Below the pieces are notes generated by a model that ran no database searches, was not told where the DNA came from, and saw only the letters and a list, made by a program, of their open reading frames with translations. Positions 12,801 to 23,036 of a stretch of DNA of 64,000 bases are shown here, in pieces; the stretch's first letter is position 1, and each line of letters starts with the position of its first letter. The stretch comes from Nyssa sinensis (taxonomy: Eukaryota; Streptophyta; Magnoliopsida; Cornales; Nyssaceae), in assembly GCA_008638375.1 (NCBI GenBank), contig CM018033.1:19117794-19181793 (forward strand). Direction: 5' to 3'. Made by a program: the position numbers and the translations under genes.

Positions 12801-13338
12801 TAGAGGGGGCCCTTACATATTTTTTTGTATATGCCTCTTTGGCACTTCTGAATGATATTTACTTGTCCATTTTTTTTTTTTTTTTTTTTTGTAGATTTCA
12901 GACTGCAGAGAATCTCCTTGTAATGTTTCAACCCATATACAAGTAGTTTATGCATTTTGTTCTTGGTCACACGCTAGCACTGGGCATTGAATGCCTTGAA
13001 TACCTCATATAGATGAGATTTTATTAATTATGGATGAAATTGATGTGAGCCAACATATCTCTCCTATCACAACATGGATGTTTCATTATTTTGGCAGAGG
13101 CACACATGTACTGAGACTCGCCTGGGCTTTTTACTGAATTTTGTCATCCTGCATTTAAAAGATGAACATTGTGAATAAAATGTCAATATAGTTTTTTTGG
13201 ACACAAACTGAGGCCAACTTATTAAAAAAATTTCTCTCTTCCTTGCTTTAGGTTACTAACTTATTGAGTTGACATTCTTACAGGGAAGCTGTTGAAGCTG
13301 GGAGGAAGTTTCATGGTACAGAACAGCAAAAGTCATAA
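3004..13338 (+). CDS. TPR10: Ankyrin-repeat and TPR protein, 3' eight exons (TPR10-like)
   Basis: Exons: 3004-3090, 5719-5844, 7588-7740, 8238-8300, 10284-10385, 11123-11293, 11396-11475, 13284-13338 (TAA at 13336-13338). All junctions are phase 0 except the last (AG+G). They join into 278 residues. Ankyrin repeats come first (TPLLSSVAAGSLACLELL; AGANVNV...GGATPLHIAAD; AGADPN), then an acidic linker (WTVDGILEHMQSE), then about three TPRs (AEAKSRGDDAFKQKDY; SNRSLCWIRLGQ; ALRPDWPKACYREGAAL; KFDEAANSFYEG), ending EAVEAGRKFHGTEQQKS. Domain order and tail match Arabidopsis At3g04710/TPR10 as I remember it, a soluble protein whose TPRs are thought to bind chaperone C-termini; the function is by homology. 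The 5' exons are missing from the window. Intron 6 uses a GC donor. Introns are long because of LINEs and a TIR element. No lesion is seen, so it is probably active. Confidence 0.9.
3365..4480 (-). mobile_element. LINE remnant, antisense in an intron
   Basis: Read on the minus strand, broken frames give the post-RT part of a plant L1-type ORF2: a WGEGMEDEFKYHFVNWK-like stretch near 4270-4200, then a VEGKYG motif, FSWRAIWHTDLW near 3620, and a terminal zinc-finger region (ESLVNHFLYCSVAKDVW, near 3450) typical of zf-RVT. Many stops and shifts; no intact frame. It lies between the exons ending at 3090 and starting at 5719, opposite to the gene. Confidence 0.75.
4481..5718 (+). other. Intron, remainder after LINE remnant
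   Basis: AT-rich intron with homopolymer runs and a short CA-rich patch near 4540. It ends in a pyrimidine tract and TACAG at 5718. I see no further element or exon. Confidence 0.6.
6583..7562 (+). mobile_element. LINE ORF2 3' fragment, sense in an intron
   Basis: A 5'-truncated L1-type element. The frame at about 6597-7020 reads GREFWDSVSFGVGSGLR, VKFLDDDWCGDVPL, FFDWEWEEVGLFLSHL and WKPNKGTFTVQSFYK, the classic tail of plant LINE ORF2. It continues with shifts through FVWEASWKAILTMENF, an SVDHVL zinc-finger relic and LWKEMNRRVFDGE near 7360. It ends in a TTTACTTATTAGAGAAAAAAAA tail just before the exon at 7588. Confidence 0.88.
8276..8328 (+). repeat. Tandem duplication over a splice donor
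   Basis: The exon end GATACTGCCACTACAAAGC TTCTG (to 8300) is repeated immediately after the donor (about 8304-8328). A third partial copy, AAGCTTCTGGTAA, lies near 8355. The first copy keeps the GT donor; the second reads TTCTGTTA and would not splice; the third again has GTAA. Confidence 0.85.
8718..9000 (+). repeat. Two-unit direct tandem repeat
   Basis: A unit starting GATTCAGTAAGCTTG (about 8718-8877) is followed by a shorter copy (about 8878-9000). Both contain GGATTTGTTGAGCT, GGGCTTGAGGTAAAAAT or a close variant, and CATAGACCAAGTATCT. The second lacks about 35 bp in the middle. This is intronic, with no coding meaning. Confidence 0.85.
9155..9591. mobile_element. hAT-like MITE nested in the TIR element
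   Basis: The terminal inverted repeats TAGTGTTGTCAAAGGCGAA and the complement of TTCACCTTTAACTACATTG are imperfect but clear. The flanks ATTTCAAT (9147-9154) and ATTTTAAT (9592-9599) look like a decayed 8-bp target duplication, the hAT length. The interior is rich in GGCGAGG and CTAGGCG motifs, and no protein is coded. Confidence 0.75.
9783..9845 (+). repeat. (ATGT)n microsatellite
   Basis: About fifteen tandem ATGT units, followed by ATACATAC. Open frames on the other strand (YIHTYIHT-like) are repeat artefacts. Confidence 0.95.
10386..11122 (+). other. Intron without recognisable element
   Basis: AT-rich intron containing a T15-G10 homopolymer junction near 10806-10830. The acceptor is CTTGCAG at 11122. 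Nothing else is recognised. Confidence 0.6.
11725..12856 (+). mobile_element. LINE ORF2 3' fragment in the last intron
   Basis: Degenerate frames read RDFFW, ISWKEICE, FAVEKDAFWRRVIVCKYG, SYRVGLWKDIMKGWN, then CVCFTEEESSVHL near 12450 and WCIWKEMNRG near 12650. These are in the order found after the RT domain of plant L1 elements. The end resembles the family 3' tail (GCCTCTTTGGCACTTCTGA, near 12835) and is followed by a long T run. It is 5'-truncated with many stops. Confidence 0.85.
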
Positions 13339-15503
13339 TGGTGCCATGCAGATATACCAAAAGGGGAGAGAGACTGAAACATTGCTTGGATGGAGAGACT
13401 GCAATTTTGTTATTGTTGTGACTTACTGTGAGATTGTTTATCTCCTTTTCCTTTTTCTTAATTTTTCTTCTTTTTCCCCCCCTGCCACAAAATTTTGAAG
13501 GGATGTGCATAGAACCTATAAATTATAGGATGAGGCTGATAGTTGATTTTATTTTATTTTATTTTTTGGTCCTTCCGAGTACTTCTGGTAGAGATTCCAT
13601 AATCAATTCTAGCATTTCTTTTCAAGATTAAATATCAGTAATCTCACCAACTTCCCCTAGTCGCAGATAGTTCACTGATGTACATTGGTTTGAAATGCTT
13701 TAATAGGGAGGGGAAAGAAAACTGGGAGAGGGGGAGGGAAAAAGGAGTGGAGGGAGAAATCTTCATTTGGTAGGGAAGGGGAAGGGGAAGGGAAAGTGGA
13801 AGGGAGATGAGTCCCGGGCCGTCAAAACCAATCTGCCGAAAAAATAAGTGGGAGACAGGATGGAAAGAAGGGAACATTAGAGGGGTTTTTTACATTTATT
13901 TTTTGCCTTTTGAATAACACACTGTTTAAGTGAGGATAGTTGTTAAATAGGAATTTACTGGGGGGAAATTGTGTGCTTACCAAAAGTTGTCTATCAAATG
14001 GACTATGTTTGTTGTGCATGCTTTCATGGTTTGATGTGTAGCTGATGAAATGTTGTCATATTTTTGGGAGAACGTTACCAACCCTCTTTCCTTCCCACTT
14101 GTGTAAAAATAAAGCCCAACTCAAACCGTATTTTGTAAAAAAGAATTGAAAACAGTGCTTTAAGTTTAAGGTGTTGTACCCTTCTTAGTTCACTGCGGGT
14201 GAATAGTGTTTGGAACTTGATGGGCCGATCAGCCATGGAGAATGGACCGCTCCGTGCAACCCCGGTTCAAGACTGAGGGTGGATTGGTCCTACGCAATAT
14301 CCACTTGTACATGCTTTAAGACTTTGTATACATCGGCGGAACAAGGAAGGACAAGTGGGTCACGTCTGGCAAAAATTTTGATATTGTACCTTTCACGACT
14401 AATTTTATTTCTGAATCCTGCTTGTACATTTTGATCTCCATTTCTCAAACTTGACCTATTTTATAGCTCAAATTCAATTCCAAAAAAGAAAACAATTTGA
14501 CCTAAAAAAAAAAATTCAAAAAAAAAATCATTTTTACAAAATAATAATATTTTTAAAAGTATGTCTTAAAAAATTGGTAAAAAAATAATAGTTTCAATAA
14601 CGGGGAAAACACAAAAATAAAAAATAAAAAAAATTAACGTCTAAAACTAGTCATGGCAAAATGAGAGGGTTTGGACCAAAATTAACTTGAATCAAGTATC
14701 ATGAGTTTTTTACTTAAATATGGTCGTGTAGATCCAAGGTAAACCCAACTTAGTCCTATAGTAATTTATACAGAATGTCATCTAATAGAGGAATGTAAAA
14801 CAAGAACAATCAAACAGATTGCGAATTTTTAACAACTTTTCAAAAGCAAACAGAGTGTAAGGACAATCAAACATTACTCCAAGCATTTTATTGTTTCGTT
14901 AGTTGGTTGTTAGAAACATGATAAACACAATAATATTTGTAATTCAAACTAATGCCTATATTTTGTCTCTCTAGATACCGGCCTATGGTATACGCGCCTT
15001 GCTTCTTTTCTTCTTCTTTTTTTATATAATGTGGTATGTTTTGTAAAATGCTTTGGAAATGGCTATTTATTTTTTATTTTTTACATTCCAAGACAATTGT
15101 CAGCCAGTTAGAATTTTGGAATGTTTTCTAAGTCTTGTATCATTTGGGCTATGATTATTTCATCTATTTCAGGAGTTGTTCATTCTCTTCTATTGTATAT
15201 AATGTTAATTTACATTATGTAACTTGGGTTCTTTTCTTTTGGCATCCATTGGATGTTTAATCAGATTAAGATATTTTTTGTGATATTGGAGTAATTATGT
15301 ATGTATATATTTGATTTATAAGCAAATCGGTAGCAATGAAAAGATGTTTGTATATATTGGAGTAATTTTGTTATATATGTCTCTAGAATAATGGAATGTA
15401 ATGACTTTTTCTCCTGACCAATTGTATCTTTAAAAACAAGATATTGGAAAGTGTTAGGTTCCTATTTCAACTGTTTTCATTTCGCTTTCATTATTTTTAA
15501 TGT
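13339..15503. other. 3' flank of the ankyrin/TPR gene; no gene seen
   Basis: The first few hundred bases should be 3' UTR. A purine-rich stretch (13700-13880) and A-rich runs (14490-14640) follow. No element or coding family was recognised; poly-A signals cannot be chosen reliably by eye. Confidence 0.5.
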
Positions 15504-15512
15504 TATTTTTTT

Positions 15513-15738
15513 GGGTAAATTACACTTTTCACCCTCGAATTTTATCTTAAATTACACTTTAGTCCCTATGTTCTTAATTTTCTCAATTCAACCTCATATT
15601 TGTAGACCCATTCAAATTTGGTCCATCCGTCACAATTTACCGTTTGAAATGGATGGAAACTTGTCACGAGCGTTGCACATGCCAGAGCTAAGGATATTGT
15701 TGTAAATTCACTATTCCTTCCCTTCTAAATCAGAAGCC
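15513..15738 (+). repeat. MULE-A left terminal inverted repeat
   Basis: Pairs with 19950-20177 on the other strand. Shared blocks include CACTTTAGTCC, TTAATTTTCTCAATT, CCGTCACAATTTACCGT and CACGAGCGTTGCACATGCC. The element's promoters would be expected in these repeats. Confidence 0.9.
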
Positions 15739-16223
15739 AAGCGCAAAAATCATCGATTATGGCTTATGTAGAACCTTCGGGTTTGTTTCTTATAGAAGGA
15801 TAAATCTCGATTAATCAATCTCGTTTCGAAGTGATACATAATGCTATGAGTTTGAAGCAAAATATGAATTGTTCAAGGCCATATTATGATGTCTTCTATT
15901 TATATTGATTTGGTTTATTTTGGGATTTGGGGTTTTTTTATGGGTTGGGTGATCTTACCTTTTCTTATAATATGTTTAGTAAATAACTTTTTTTGGGATT
16001 TGGGGTTTTTTTTTTATGGTTGTAATGCTTTGCTTTTCATCGAAATCCCCTTTCAAGGACCCACAAACACATGGTTTTGAAATTTTTTTGAATACTTTTT
16101 TTAGTTCTGACATTTGATGTTTCTTAGATAGAAACTCTTGTTTGTATTGTTATTTTTTTTAAATGCAGAATGTGGTCCCATGGGCCTAATTTTTGTCTAA
16201 TTTGGAATGCTTCATTATTGCAG

Positions 16224-18667
16224 GTAACCCTGATTTGCTTTGTATTGAATGGCATCATGGGGGCGGCCAATTTTGTTACAGATCACACAAAGTGTATATA
16301 GGTGGTAAAATAAACTACTTTGACGAATGTGCTGTGGACAAGATGTCAATGTTGGAGATAGATGATGATGTTATTGAGGGTGTGAATACAAAGGTAGTTG
16401 AGTGGTCAGATGATTTATCATCAGATGAACTAAATAGTATTGATGGCTCATATGATGAAAATAAGAAAAAGCACAAATTTCTTGAGTTTAGGGCAAAAAC
16501 TTATATGGGCAATGTTGAATTCAAATTGGGCATGTTATTCAAGTCAGCAAAAGAATTTAAAGAGGCAGTTAGAGAGTATGCAATCAAAAAAGGAAAGGAT
16601 ATAAGGTTTGTGAAAAATGAAACAACAAGAGTGAGGGTGTGTGTAAGGAAGGGTGCAGTTGGATGATCTTTGCTTCCAAAATGCAGTAGGAGAACACTTT
16701 ACATATCAAAACCTACAACCCTGACCGTACATGTTGGAGAACCTTCCAGAATAGAAATGTGAATTCTAGGTGGTTGTCTAAGAAGTATGTTGATAAGATT
16801 AGGTCTAATCCAATAATGCCCTTAGAGTCTTTTAGGGATACAGTAAGGGAGGATTATACGCTTGGGATTTCTAAAAGTCAAGTCTATAGAGAAAAAAAAA
16901 AGGCTATTCAAATTATTGAGGGTACTCATGCTGAGCAGTATGCAGAATTATGAGATTATTGTGAAGAAGTTAGAAGGACTAATCTTGATACGACAATGAA
17001 GGTGAAATTAGTTGATGACTTGGACTGTGGACAACCAAGGTTTGAGAGAATATATGTTTGTCTGGGTACATGTAAGAAGGGCTTTCTAGTAGGTTGTAGG
17101 CTTATTATTGGGGTGGATGGATGTCACCTAAAGTTTCTTTATGGTGGACAACTGCTTTCAGCTATGGGTGTTGATGGAAACAATGCAATGTTTCCTTTGG
17201 CTTATGCTGTAGTTGAAGGTGAAACTAAGAGTTCATGACTCTGGTTTCTTGAATTGTTGCAGGAAGACCTTGGGATTGAAAATCAAAATGCATGGACCTT
17301 CATTTCAGACAAGCAGAAAGTATTTATTATAATCACTAGTTCCAATTTCATTTTAGTTTATTTTCATAATTTAATCACTCTAGTTTCTTACAATTATAAT
17401 ATATTCTATTTAATAGGGATTAGTTCCAGCTTTTGAGTTTTGAGATTAGATTTTGTGTAAGGCAAATGTATACAAACTTTAGAGAAAGTCATAAAGGAAA
17501 AGCATTGAAAGATACATTGTGGGTTGCTGGTAAAGCTACAGCAGTTAATGAATTTCAATTCCACGTGGAAGAGATAAAAAAAGATAGATAAGGGGGCTTT
17601 TAGGTGGTTGGCTGTGAAGCCACCTGTTAATTGGTTTAAGTCACACTTTAGCACATTCCCTAAATGTGACATTCTATTGAATAATTTATATGAGTCTTTT
17701 AATGGCTATTTAATAGAGGCTAGGGACAAACCTATAATCATAATGCTTGAGAGGATTAGGTGTTTACTGATGAAAAGGATACAAGTCAAAAGGGATGTTA
17801 TGAGGAAGCATTCTGCTCCAATTTTTCCCAAGATACAAAAAAAAATTAGAGTTGAATAAGGAGTTGTCTGAGAATTGCATTCCATTATGGTCAGGAGGAC
17901 CAAAATTTCAAATTTTATGTTCAGGCGGAGATCAATATGTGGTGGACCTAGAGGAGCATAGTTGCACTTGTACAAGGTGGGATTTGAGTGGCATTCCTCG
18001 TGCTCATGGTGTGTCAGCAATATTTTAATTATAAGGGGGACCAACCAGAAAACTATGTTAATGCCTACTATAGGAAGGAAACCTACTTGAAATCTTATGA
18101 CTACATCATTAACCCCATCAATGGACAAAACATGGGGCCTACAACAGATCACCTTAGAGTTCTTCCCCTTGTGTTTCACAAACAACCTAGTAGACCTAAA
18201 AAGACAAGAAAAAAGGAAGCTGATGAATCACAAAATCCAAATAAGTTGAGAAGGTACTCAAGTACACTAAAGTGTAGTAGTTGTGGAAAGGTTGGTCACA
18301 ATAAAAGTGGTAAGAAAAGGAATGCTCAGAAGCAACCAAGGCAGCGAAGGAAAGGGAATACTCAGCAACAACAACAACAACAACAACAACCAAGGAAAAT
18401 GAGTGCTCAGCAACAGTAGCCAAGGTAAGAGAATGCACAGCAGCAACCAAGGCAAGGGGATGCTCAACAACAACCAACCTATATGCAGCTAAGGAGTCAC
18501 CAGGTACTCTTCTCCCTCTAATATTTGCTCTCAGTTGTATATTTTATTCTAACTCATTAACTGATTATTATTTTTAAATAAAATTGCAGGTTTTAGATAA
18601 TACACAACAAAGTGGTGTAACAGTGCAAAGTGGACTAAAGATAAGGAGGAATAGAAGAAAAGTGTGA
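16224..18667 (+). pseudogene. MULE-A transposase (MuDR type), broken
   Basis: Pieces in order: N-terminal region (FCYRSHKVYIGGKINYFDEC), MuDR DNA-binding domain (FKLGMLFKSAKEFKEAVREY, 16520-16590), linker (SRWLSKKYVDKIRSNP), and the DDE core with Asp in GVDGCHLK (17116-17118) and in FISDKQK (17308-17310). A probable intron follows (17320-17416). Then come the C-terminal core (NLYESFNGYLIEARDKP), a SWIM-like finger (SCTCTRWDLSG), a CCHC knuckle (CSSCGKVGHNKSGKK) and a Gln-rich tail. A second intron (about 18506-18590) precedes the terminal stop. Breaks include TGA at the end of the frame at 16666, TGA near 16951 and 17236, TGA near 17441, and TAA near 18026, plus shifts. The SWIM CxH is changed to RAH. 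Several separate frames rule out a working enzyme. Confidence 0.9.
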
Positions 18668-19356
18668 AGATAGTAGGGTTTTCTGTAAATTTGCTCTTAG
18701 TTTTTTGGACAAATCAAATGTAATGAAGTATATGAAGACAATATTCTCAGTAATTTTTTGAACCAAAGTTATTTTTTGGACATATGGATGTTATGATAAT
18801 GGACATATAGTTGTGGTGTTTTAGGGAGGACAATGGGGTTATTAAGGATAGTTCTCCTTTTTTGACTTGTGTAGTGGACCAAATTTGTAATGAAACTGTC
18901 TAGTAGCTAAATTATCAAGTATAATTCTCCTTTTTTGACTTGTGATGATTTGAATATTCAATTTCATTCTCTTTTCATGATCACAGACCATATGGACTTA
19001 GCTCCATTACATCTCTATTCCATTCCATTACAGAGCATACTTATGATCTTATAAGCTAATACTAAACTATGTTGCAGCATTAAGGGAGGCATGTAGGACA
19101 AGTCCATTCCATCTTTGTCACTCAACTTTGTAATACATTGCATATACACATTTTTTTCATAAAAAAAAAAACAAGGCAAAGCTTAATTTCATTCCATTAT
19201 AGAGAACCTTACATCCATATCTAGTGCATGCTACATCATTACATTGCATGCTACTGGGATTTTCACAAAAAATCACAAAAAACCAACTTCATTTTATATC
19301 CATACCCAATCCACTACTCAAGATACAATGCATCCTTTCTCTTGTTGGCTTTACCC

Positions 19357-19560
19357 TTATATGCTAAACAAAACCAAATTAGTAAACAAATGGTCAACCC
19401 TAACATTATCACTGTTGTCCACTATTTTTTCTCTATCTCTACTTAGTGCCAATTGATTATCATGCCTTGTTAATTTCCATAACAGACCAGGGATTACTCG
19501 GCGAGATCGATCACACATTGGTGGATCGTACCAACTGAAGGACCTACAAGAACCATGTTG
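19357..19560 (-). pseudogene. MULE-A antisense GRF-type zinc-finger relic
   Basis: On the minus strand, after a TTTTCTTGCAG acceptor at 19561, a frame reads CRSFSWYDPPMC and RSRRVIPGLLWKL and ends at 19357. The C-x-F-x-W then DPPMC-x-RS-x-x-IPGLL arrangement is the second half of the GRF finger found in small accessory proteins of plant transposons. The first half, with the CxC ligands, is not found; a short region before a GTAATC donor (about 19861-19950) has stops. Role unknown. Confidence 0.6.
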
Positions 19561-19949
19561 CTGCAAGAAAATAGTATATAGTTAGTTCATACTCCATATT
19601 TCTTACAACTTAATAATCCATCACTCACAAATAACATATAACCAAGATATGTAAAACTCAGTTCATACTCCATATTTCTCACAACCAAGAAAACGTCTTC
19701 TTAAATTTGCCTTAGTACATGAAGTCTTCAAACGAGAATTTTTTTCACAATGGCAAACCCTAAAATCCATCTCTACACAATCAACCACAAACACAAAAAA
19801 AAAAGTAACTACAATATCAAAAGAAAAACACAAATAAATATAATACTTATGAAGATTACCTATTTGATTTTCTCTTTCCCTCTACTTTTATCTTCGTCAA
19901 TAGCTCTGTTATAGAGCATAAGACGTATTATACACAGCTATGAGAGGCA

Positions 19950-20177
19950 TGGCTTTTGATTTAGGGAGGAAGAGATAGTGAATTTACTACAATATCCTTA
20001 GCTCTGGCATGTGCAACGCTCGTGATAGGTTTTCGTCCATTTCAGACGGTAAATTGTGACGGAGGGACCAAATTGAAATGAGTCTACAAATATGAAGTTG
20101 CAATTGAGAAAATTAAAAATATAAGGACTAAAGTGAAATTTGGGTTAAAGTTTGAGGATAAAAAATGTAATTTACTT
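19950..20177 (-). repeat. MULE-A right terminal inverted repeat
   Basis: Inverse partner of 15513-15738, ending TGTAATTTACTT directly before the target duplication TATTTTTTT. The longest shared block is the complement of CACGAGCGTTGCACATGCC followed by AGAGCTAAGGATATTGT. Confidence 0.9.
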
Positions 20178-20186
20178 TATTTTTTT

Positions 20187-20999
20187 TGTTTTTAACTTTT
20201 TTGATAATATATTGTTCATGTTGGGCAATCTTTTTTTCAACACTTCAAGAAACAATAAAATATTACTTTGTGGAATGAATAGAGAAATGGGTTTGAAGGG
20301 GTATAATGATGTGATATGTATTCTAAGATGAATTCTTAAAAAAGAACTATTGTTCTTTCAATTTATAGGGAACTTGGATTGGAATCACACCATAGCTTGG
20401 GATTATTTTCATCTATATGGATAACGAACAAGGTACTGAAGGGGCAACATGAAGACTTGACCAAATAGAGTTTGATAGAAAGGGGCATCAATTCAGTGCT
20501 GAGATTCTGTCATGATTTTTTTTAGTTGATGGATTGTGTATTTACAAAAAAAAAATATAATAGCTTGTATTTGAAAAATGTAATGAGTAGTTTGTACATG
20601 TTGTATTCACCTAATTATAAGTTTATATTGACAGAAATCATTTTGTAATGAACCTTGCTCTTCTTTCCAAGTTGACAATCTCATGGAATAAATGAACAAG
20701 AAATTGTGATTTTTTGTGACTTGTTTGTAGATGAAAGTGTGAATGAATATGTTTTATGAAAAAAAGAACATGTTCTGTGAATTATTTCAAATTTGTAGGA
20801 TTGTCTTTGCAAGTCTATTTTATTTACATCAAACATCATGTGAAATGAATCTAGGTTAGAGCTTCAAGAGCCTTATTTTTTGGTAGGTAAATAAAATTTA
20901 TTAAAAAATAAAAAAAAAAAAAAGAAGAAAGGGGTCACACCCTACAATGAGCTCAAATAACAAAGGCTTTGTCCAAACAACAAACATGTAGAAGCAGAA
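20187..20999. other. Spacer; possible LINE tail next to LTR element
   Basis: Mostly AT-rich with no gene. At 20880-20935 a stretch (TTTTTTGGTAGGTAAATAAAA, T/A-rich) reads on the minus strand like the 3' end of a plant LINE running into the LTR element at 21000. Low certainty. Confidence 0.35.
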
Positions 21000-21403
21000 T
21001 GATGTGGGATGGAAATGTAGAAAGGAGAATCGAACACGTCGAATTCCTTAGTAATAAAGTAACATAGAGACTCTTCACCCAACAAGAAAAAATAATTCTA
21101 CAAAATTCGTAATTAAATTAATATTGATAAAAAAAAGTTCATGATAATGACTCATAACATCATATTTAAAGTGTTAGAATACTCATATTTTGACTAGGAA
21201 ACCAAAACTCTTATTTTTATATTAATTGTACTACAATAAAGACTAGTAATTTGAATAGTAAATTACTAATTCCTTATACTAATCCTAATAAAATAAGAAA
21301 ACTAAATAAATTAGGAATAAATTAAAATTAGAAAGTAAACAATCCTAATAAAATTCTAAAATAAATATCTTTAATTTTAGGATACCAAATCTGTTCTACA
21401 TCA
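21000..21403 (-). repeat. 3' LTR of the minus-strand element
   Basis: Direct repeat of 26068-26477, differing by scattered substitutions and small indels, for example an extra TATTTTCTATACT-like insertion in the right copy. Confidence 0.88.
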
Positions 21404-21815
21404 GTCTCCCCCACTTGAAAGAAACTCTTCCTCAAGTTGATTGGATGTATACAACCTCGAACTTGTCCATAACTCAGTATCAATGGTTGAATCTTTTCAA
21501 GGACAATAAAAGACTCAAAAATTTCTTTTTTCGCATCCTCTATGAAATCTGTGATTTTTGGCTCTTGTTTTGATGTCAATAATGTTTCTGTAATAAAACA
21601 AAAATTATCTTCTTATTCTACTACAAGTTCAATCTTCTTATTCTACTACAAGTTCAATCTTCTTGTAAGCATCATCATCACTCTTTGCAAATCCAGGTTC
21701 CTTCTTATTTGTATTGTTCACTATCTCCGTGGGAATTTCTGCCTTCTTTTCCATAAAAGAATTTGTTGAATCAATTGGTTCCACTAAATCCATACTTTAA
21801 TGAATTGGTTCTAAA

Positions 21816-22340
21816 CTATTTTCTGTCTTTATTTTCATTTAACTCTTTGTAATGGTCTTCATGGCATGGAATAATTGGATCTTTGCGTTCTATGCCAAGA
21901 GAGTCTTCTATAAGGATGGGCATGTCTTCTAATGGTGTAATATTTACAACCTTATCACTCAAAGTAGCCTCAATAATTTTAGATTTTTCTTGCACTTTTT
22001 TCTTGGTGCTTTCCCATGTTGGTCTATATTTATCTTCTAAAATCTGTAAATAATTCTTGGGCAAAAACTTATTCATCAACATGTTCATCATTTTTGGCCA
22101 TGAAAGAATGCACTTTTTTCCTTGTAATTGTCTACATATCTGTAAATCAAGTCACCATTTTTTTGCAAAGCCTATAAGCTTATCTTCAGCCAAAAAATAT
22201 TTTTTTTCTTTTGAAAGTCTTAAATCAATAAGACAATCATCCAAATCATATACCCAATCATGAAAGTTTTCAAAATAAAAATTACCATCAAAATCAGGAA
22301 GTCTTTCGTAATTGCGAATAGATTAATTTGTCCTCAGGTT
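21816..22340 (-). pseudogene. Retrotransposon gag remnant
   Basis: The minus strand gives FYFENFHDWVYDLDDCL and EKKYFLAEDKLIGFAKKW (about 22290-22160) and then, in another frame, MNKFLPKNYLQILEDKYRP. This is the order of plant Ty3-type gag (FHDWI..., ...KFLPPDYEQILY...). An open stretch of 91 codons (21816-22091) is followed upstream by a frame break. Upstream gag codons appear to continue beyond the nested insertion (IDNQGQQLAHV, near 25950). Confidence 0.75.
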
Positions 22341-22422
22341 GGCCTCAGGCAAATCCTTTGATGCGGTTCCTGTTAACTAGAAGATTTCTAGGGAATTAAA
22401 ATTGAGTTGCACGAACGTCTAT

Positions 22423-22827
22423 TGTATAACACCAAGATGATCGTTGATCTGTGCTATGATATCCCGACTCGGGATACGACAAGTATACCGAGGTAGGTCG
22501 ACTGAATAGTGTAATCTGAGCTGTTTCAAGCTCTATATCATGGTATTTCATGGAACGGTGCAATTGTGGAATGTGAATGGGTTGTTTAAGTATACCCAGT
22601 GCCGAGCAACACCGAGCACCCCAGGACACAGTATCGAAATGCATGCATGCATGCATTTCCATGCATATGAACGTTTGCATGCATGCAAAGTTTAACTAAA
22701 ATCAGTGTATGCATGCACTGTTAGAAATGGATTTATATGCACGTATATGGATATAATTACATGTATAAAATGTGTACTTTTTGTGTATGTATATATATGT
22801 AGGATAGCATAAAATACATATACATGA

Positions 22828-22863
<36 letters not shown>

Positions 22864-23005
22864 GAATTAAATATATATAAAAGAAAAAGTAAAGGGGAGG
22901 GGGGCTGCATGTATATCAAGTGACCAGTGTGTGTGTCACTGTGTGTGTGTTTGAGTGTGTTGGGGAACAACACCAAGGCTGCCGACCTTGGTGCAAGTGG
23001 GGTGA

Positions 23006-23036
<31 letters not shown>

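Larger units (their letters stand above)
15513..20177 (+). mobile_element. Full-length Mutator-like element (MULE-A), inactive
   Basis: A 4665-bp element. Its ends GGGTAAATTACA (15513) and TGTAATTTACTT (to 20177) are inverted, and the TIRs align by eye over about 226 bp (15513-15738 and 19950-20177). The same 9-mer TATTTTTTT flanks it at 15504-15512 and 20178-20186, the target-site length of Mutator elements. It holds a plus-strand transposase relic and a minus-strand GRF zinc-finger relic. Both genes are broken, so it could move only with help. The TIRs have many transitions relative to each other, so the insertion is not recent. Confidence 0.93.

Noticed and set aside
14200..14440. 74-codon frame containing a GGTTCAAGACTG box-B-like motif
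   Set aside because: No matching box A at the right spacing and no protein similarity.
17706..18185. 159-codon minus-strand frame opposite MULE-A
   Set aside because: It is the reverse of clear transposase coding and has no family features.
18196..18477. Hydrophobic minus-strand frames (LLLLL-rich)
   Set aside because: They are the complement of the CAA repeat in the Gln-rich tail of MULE-A.
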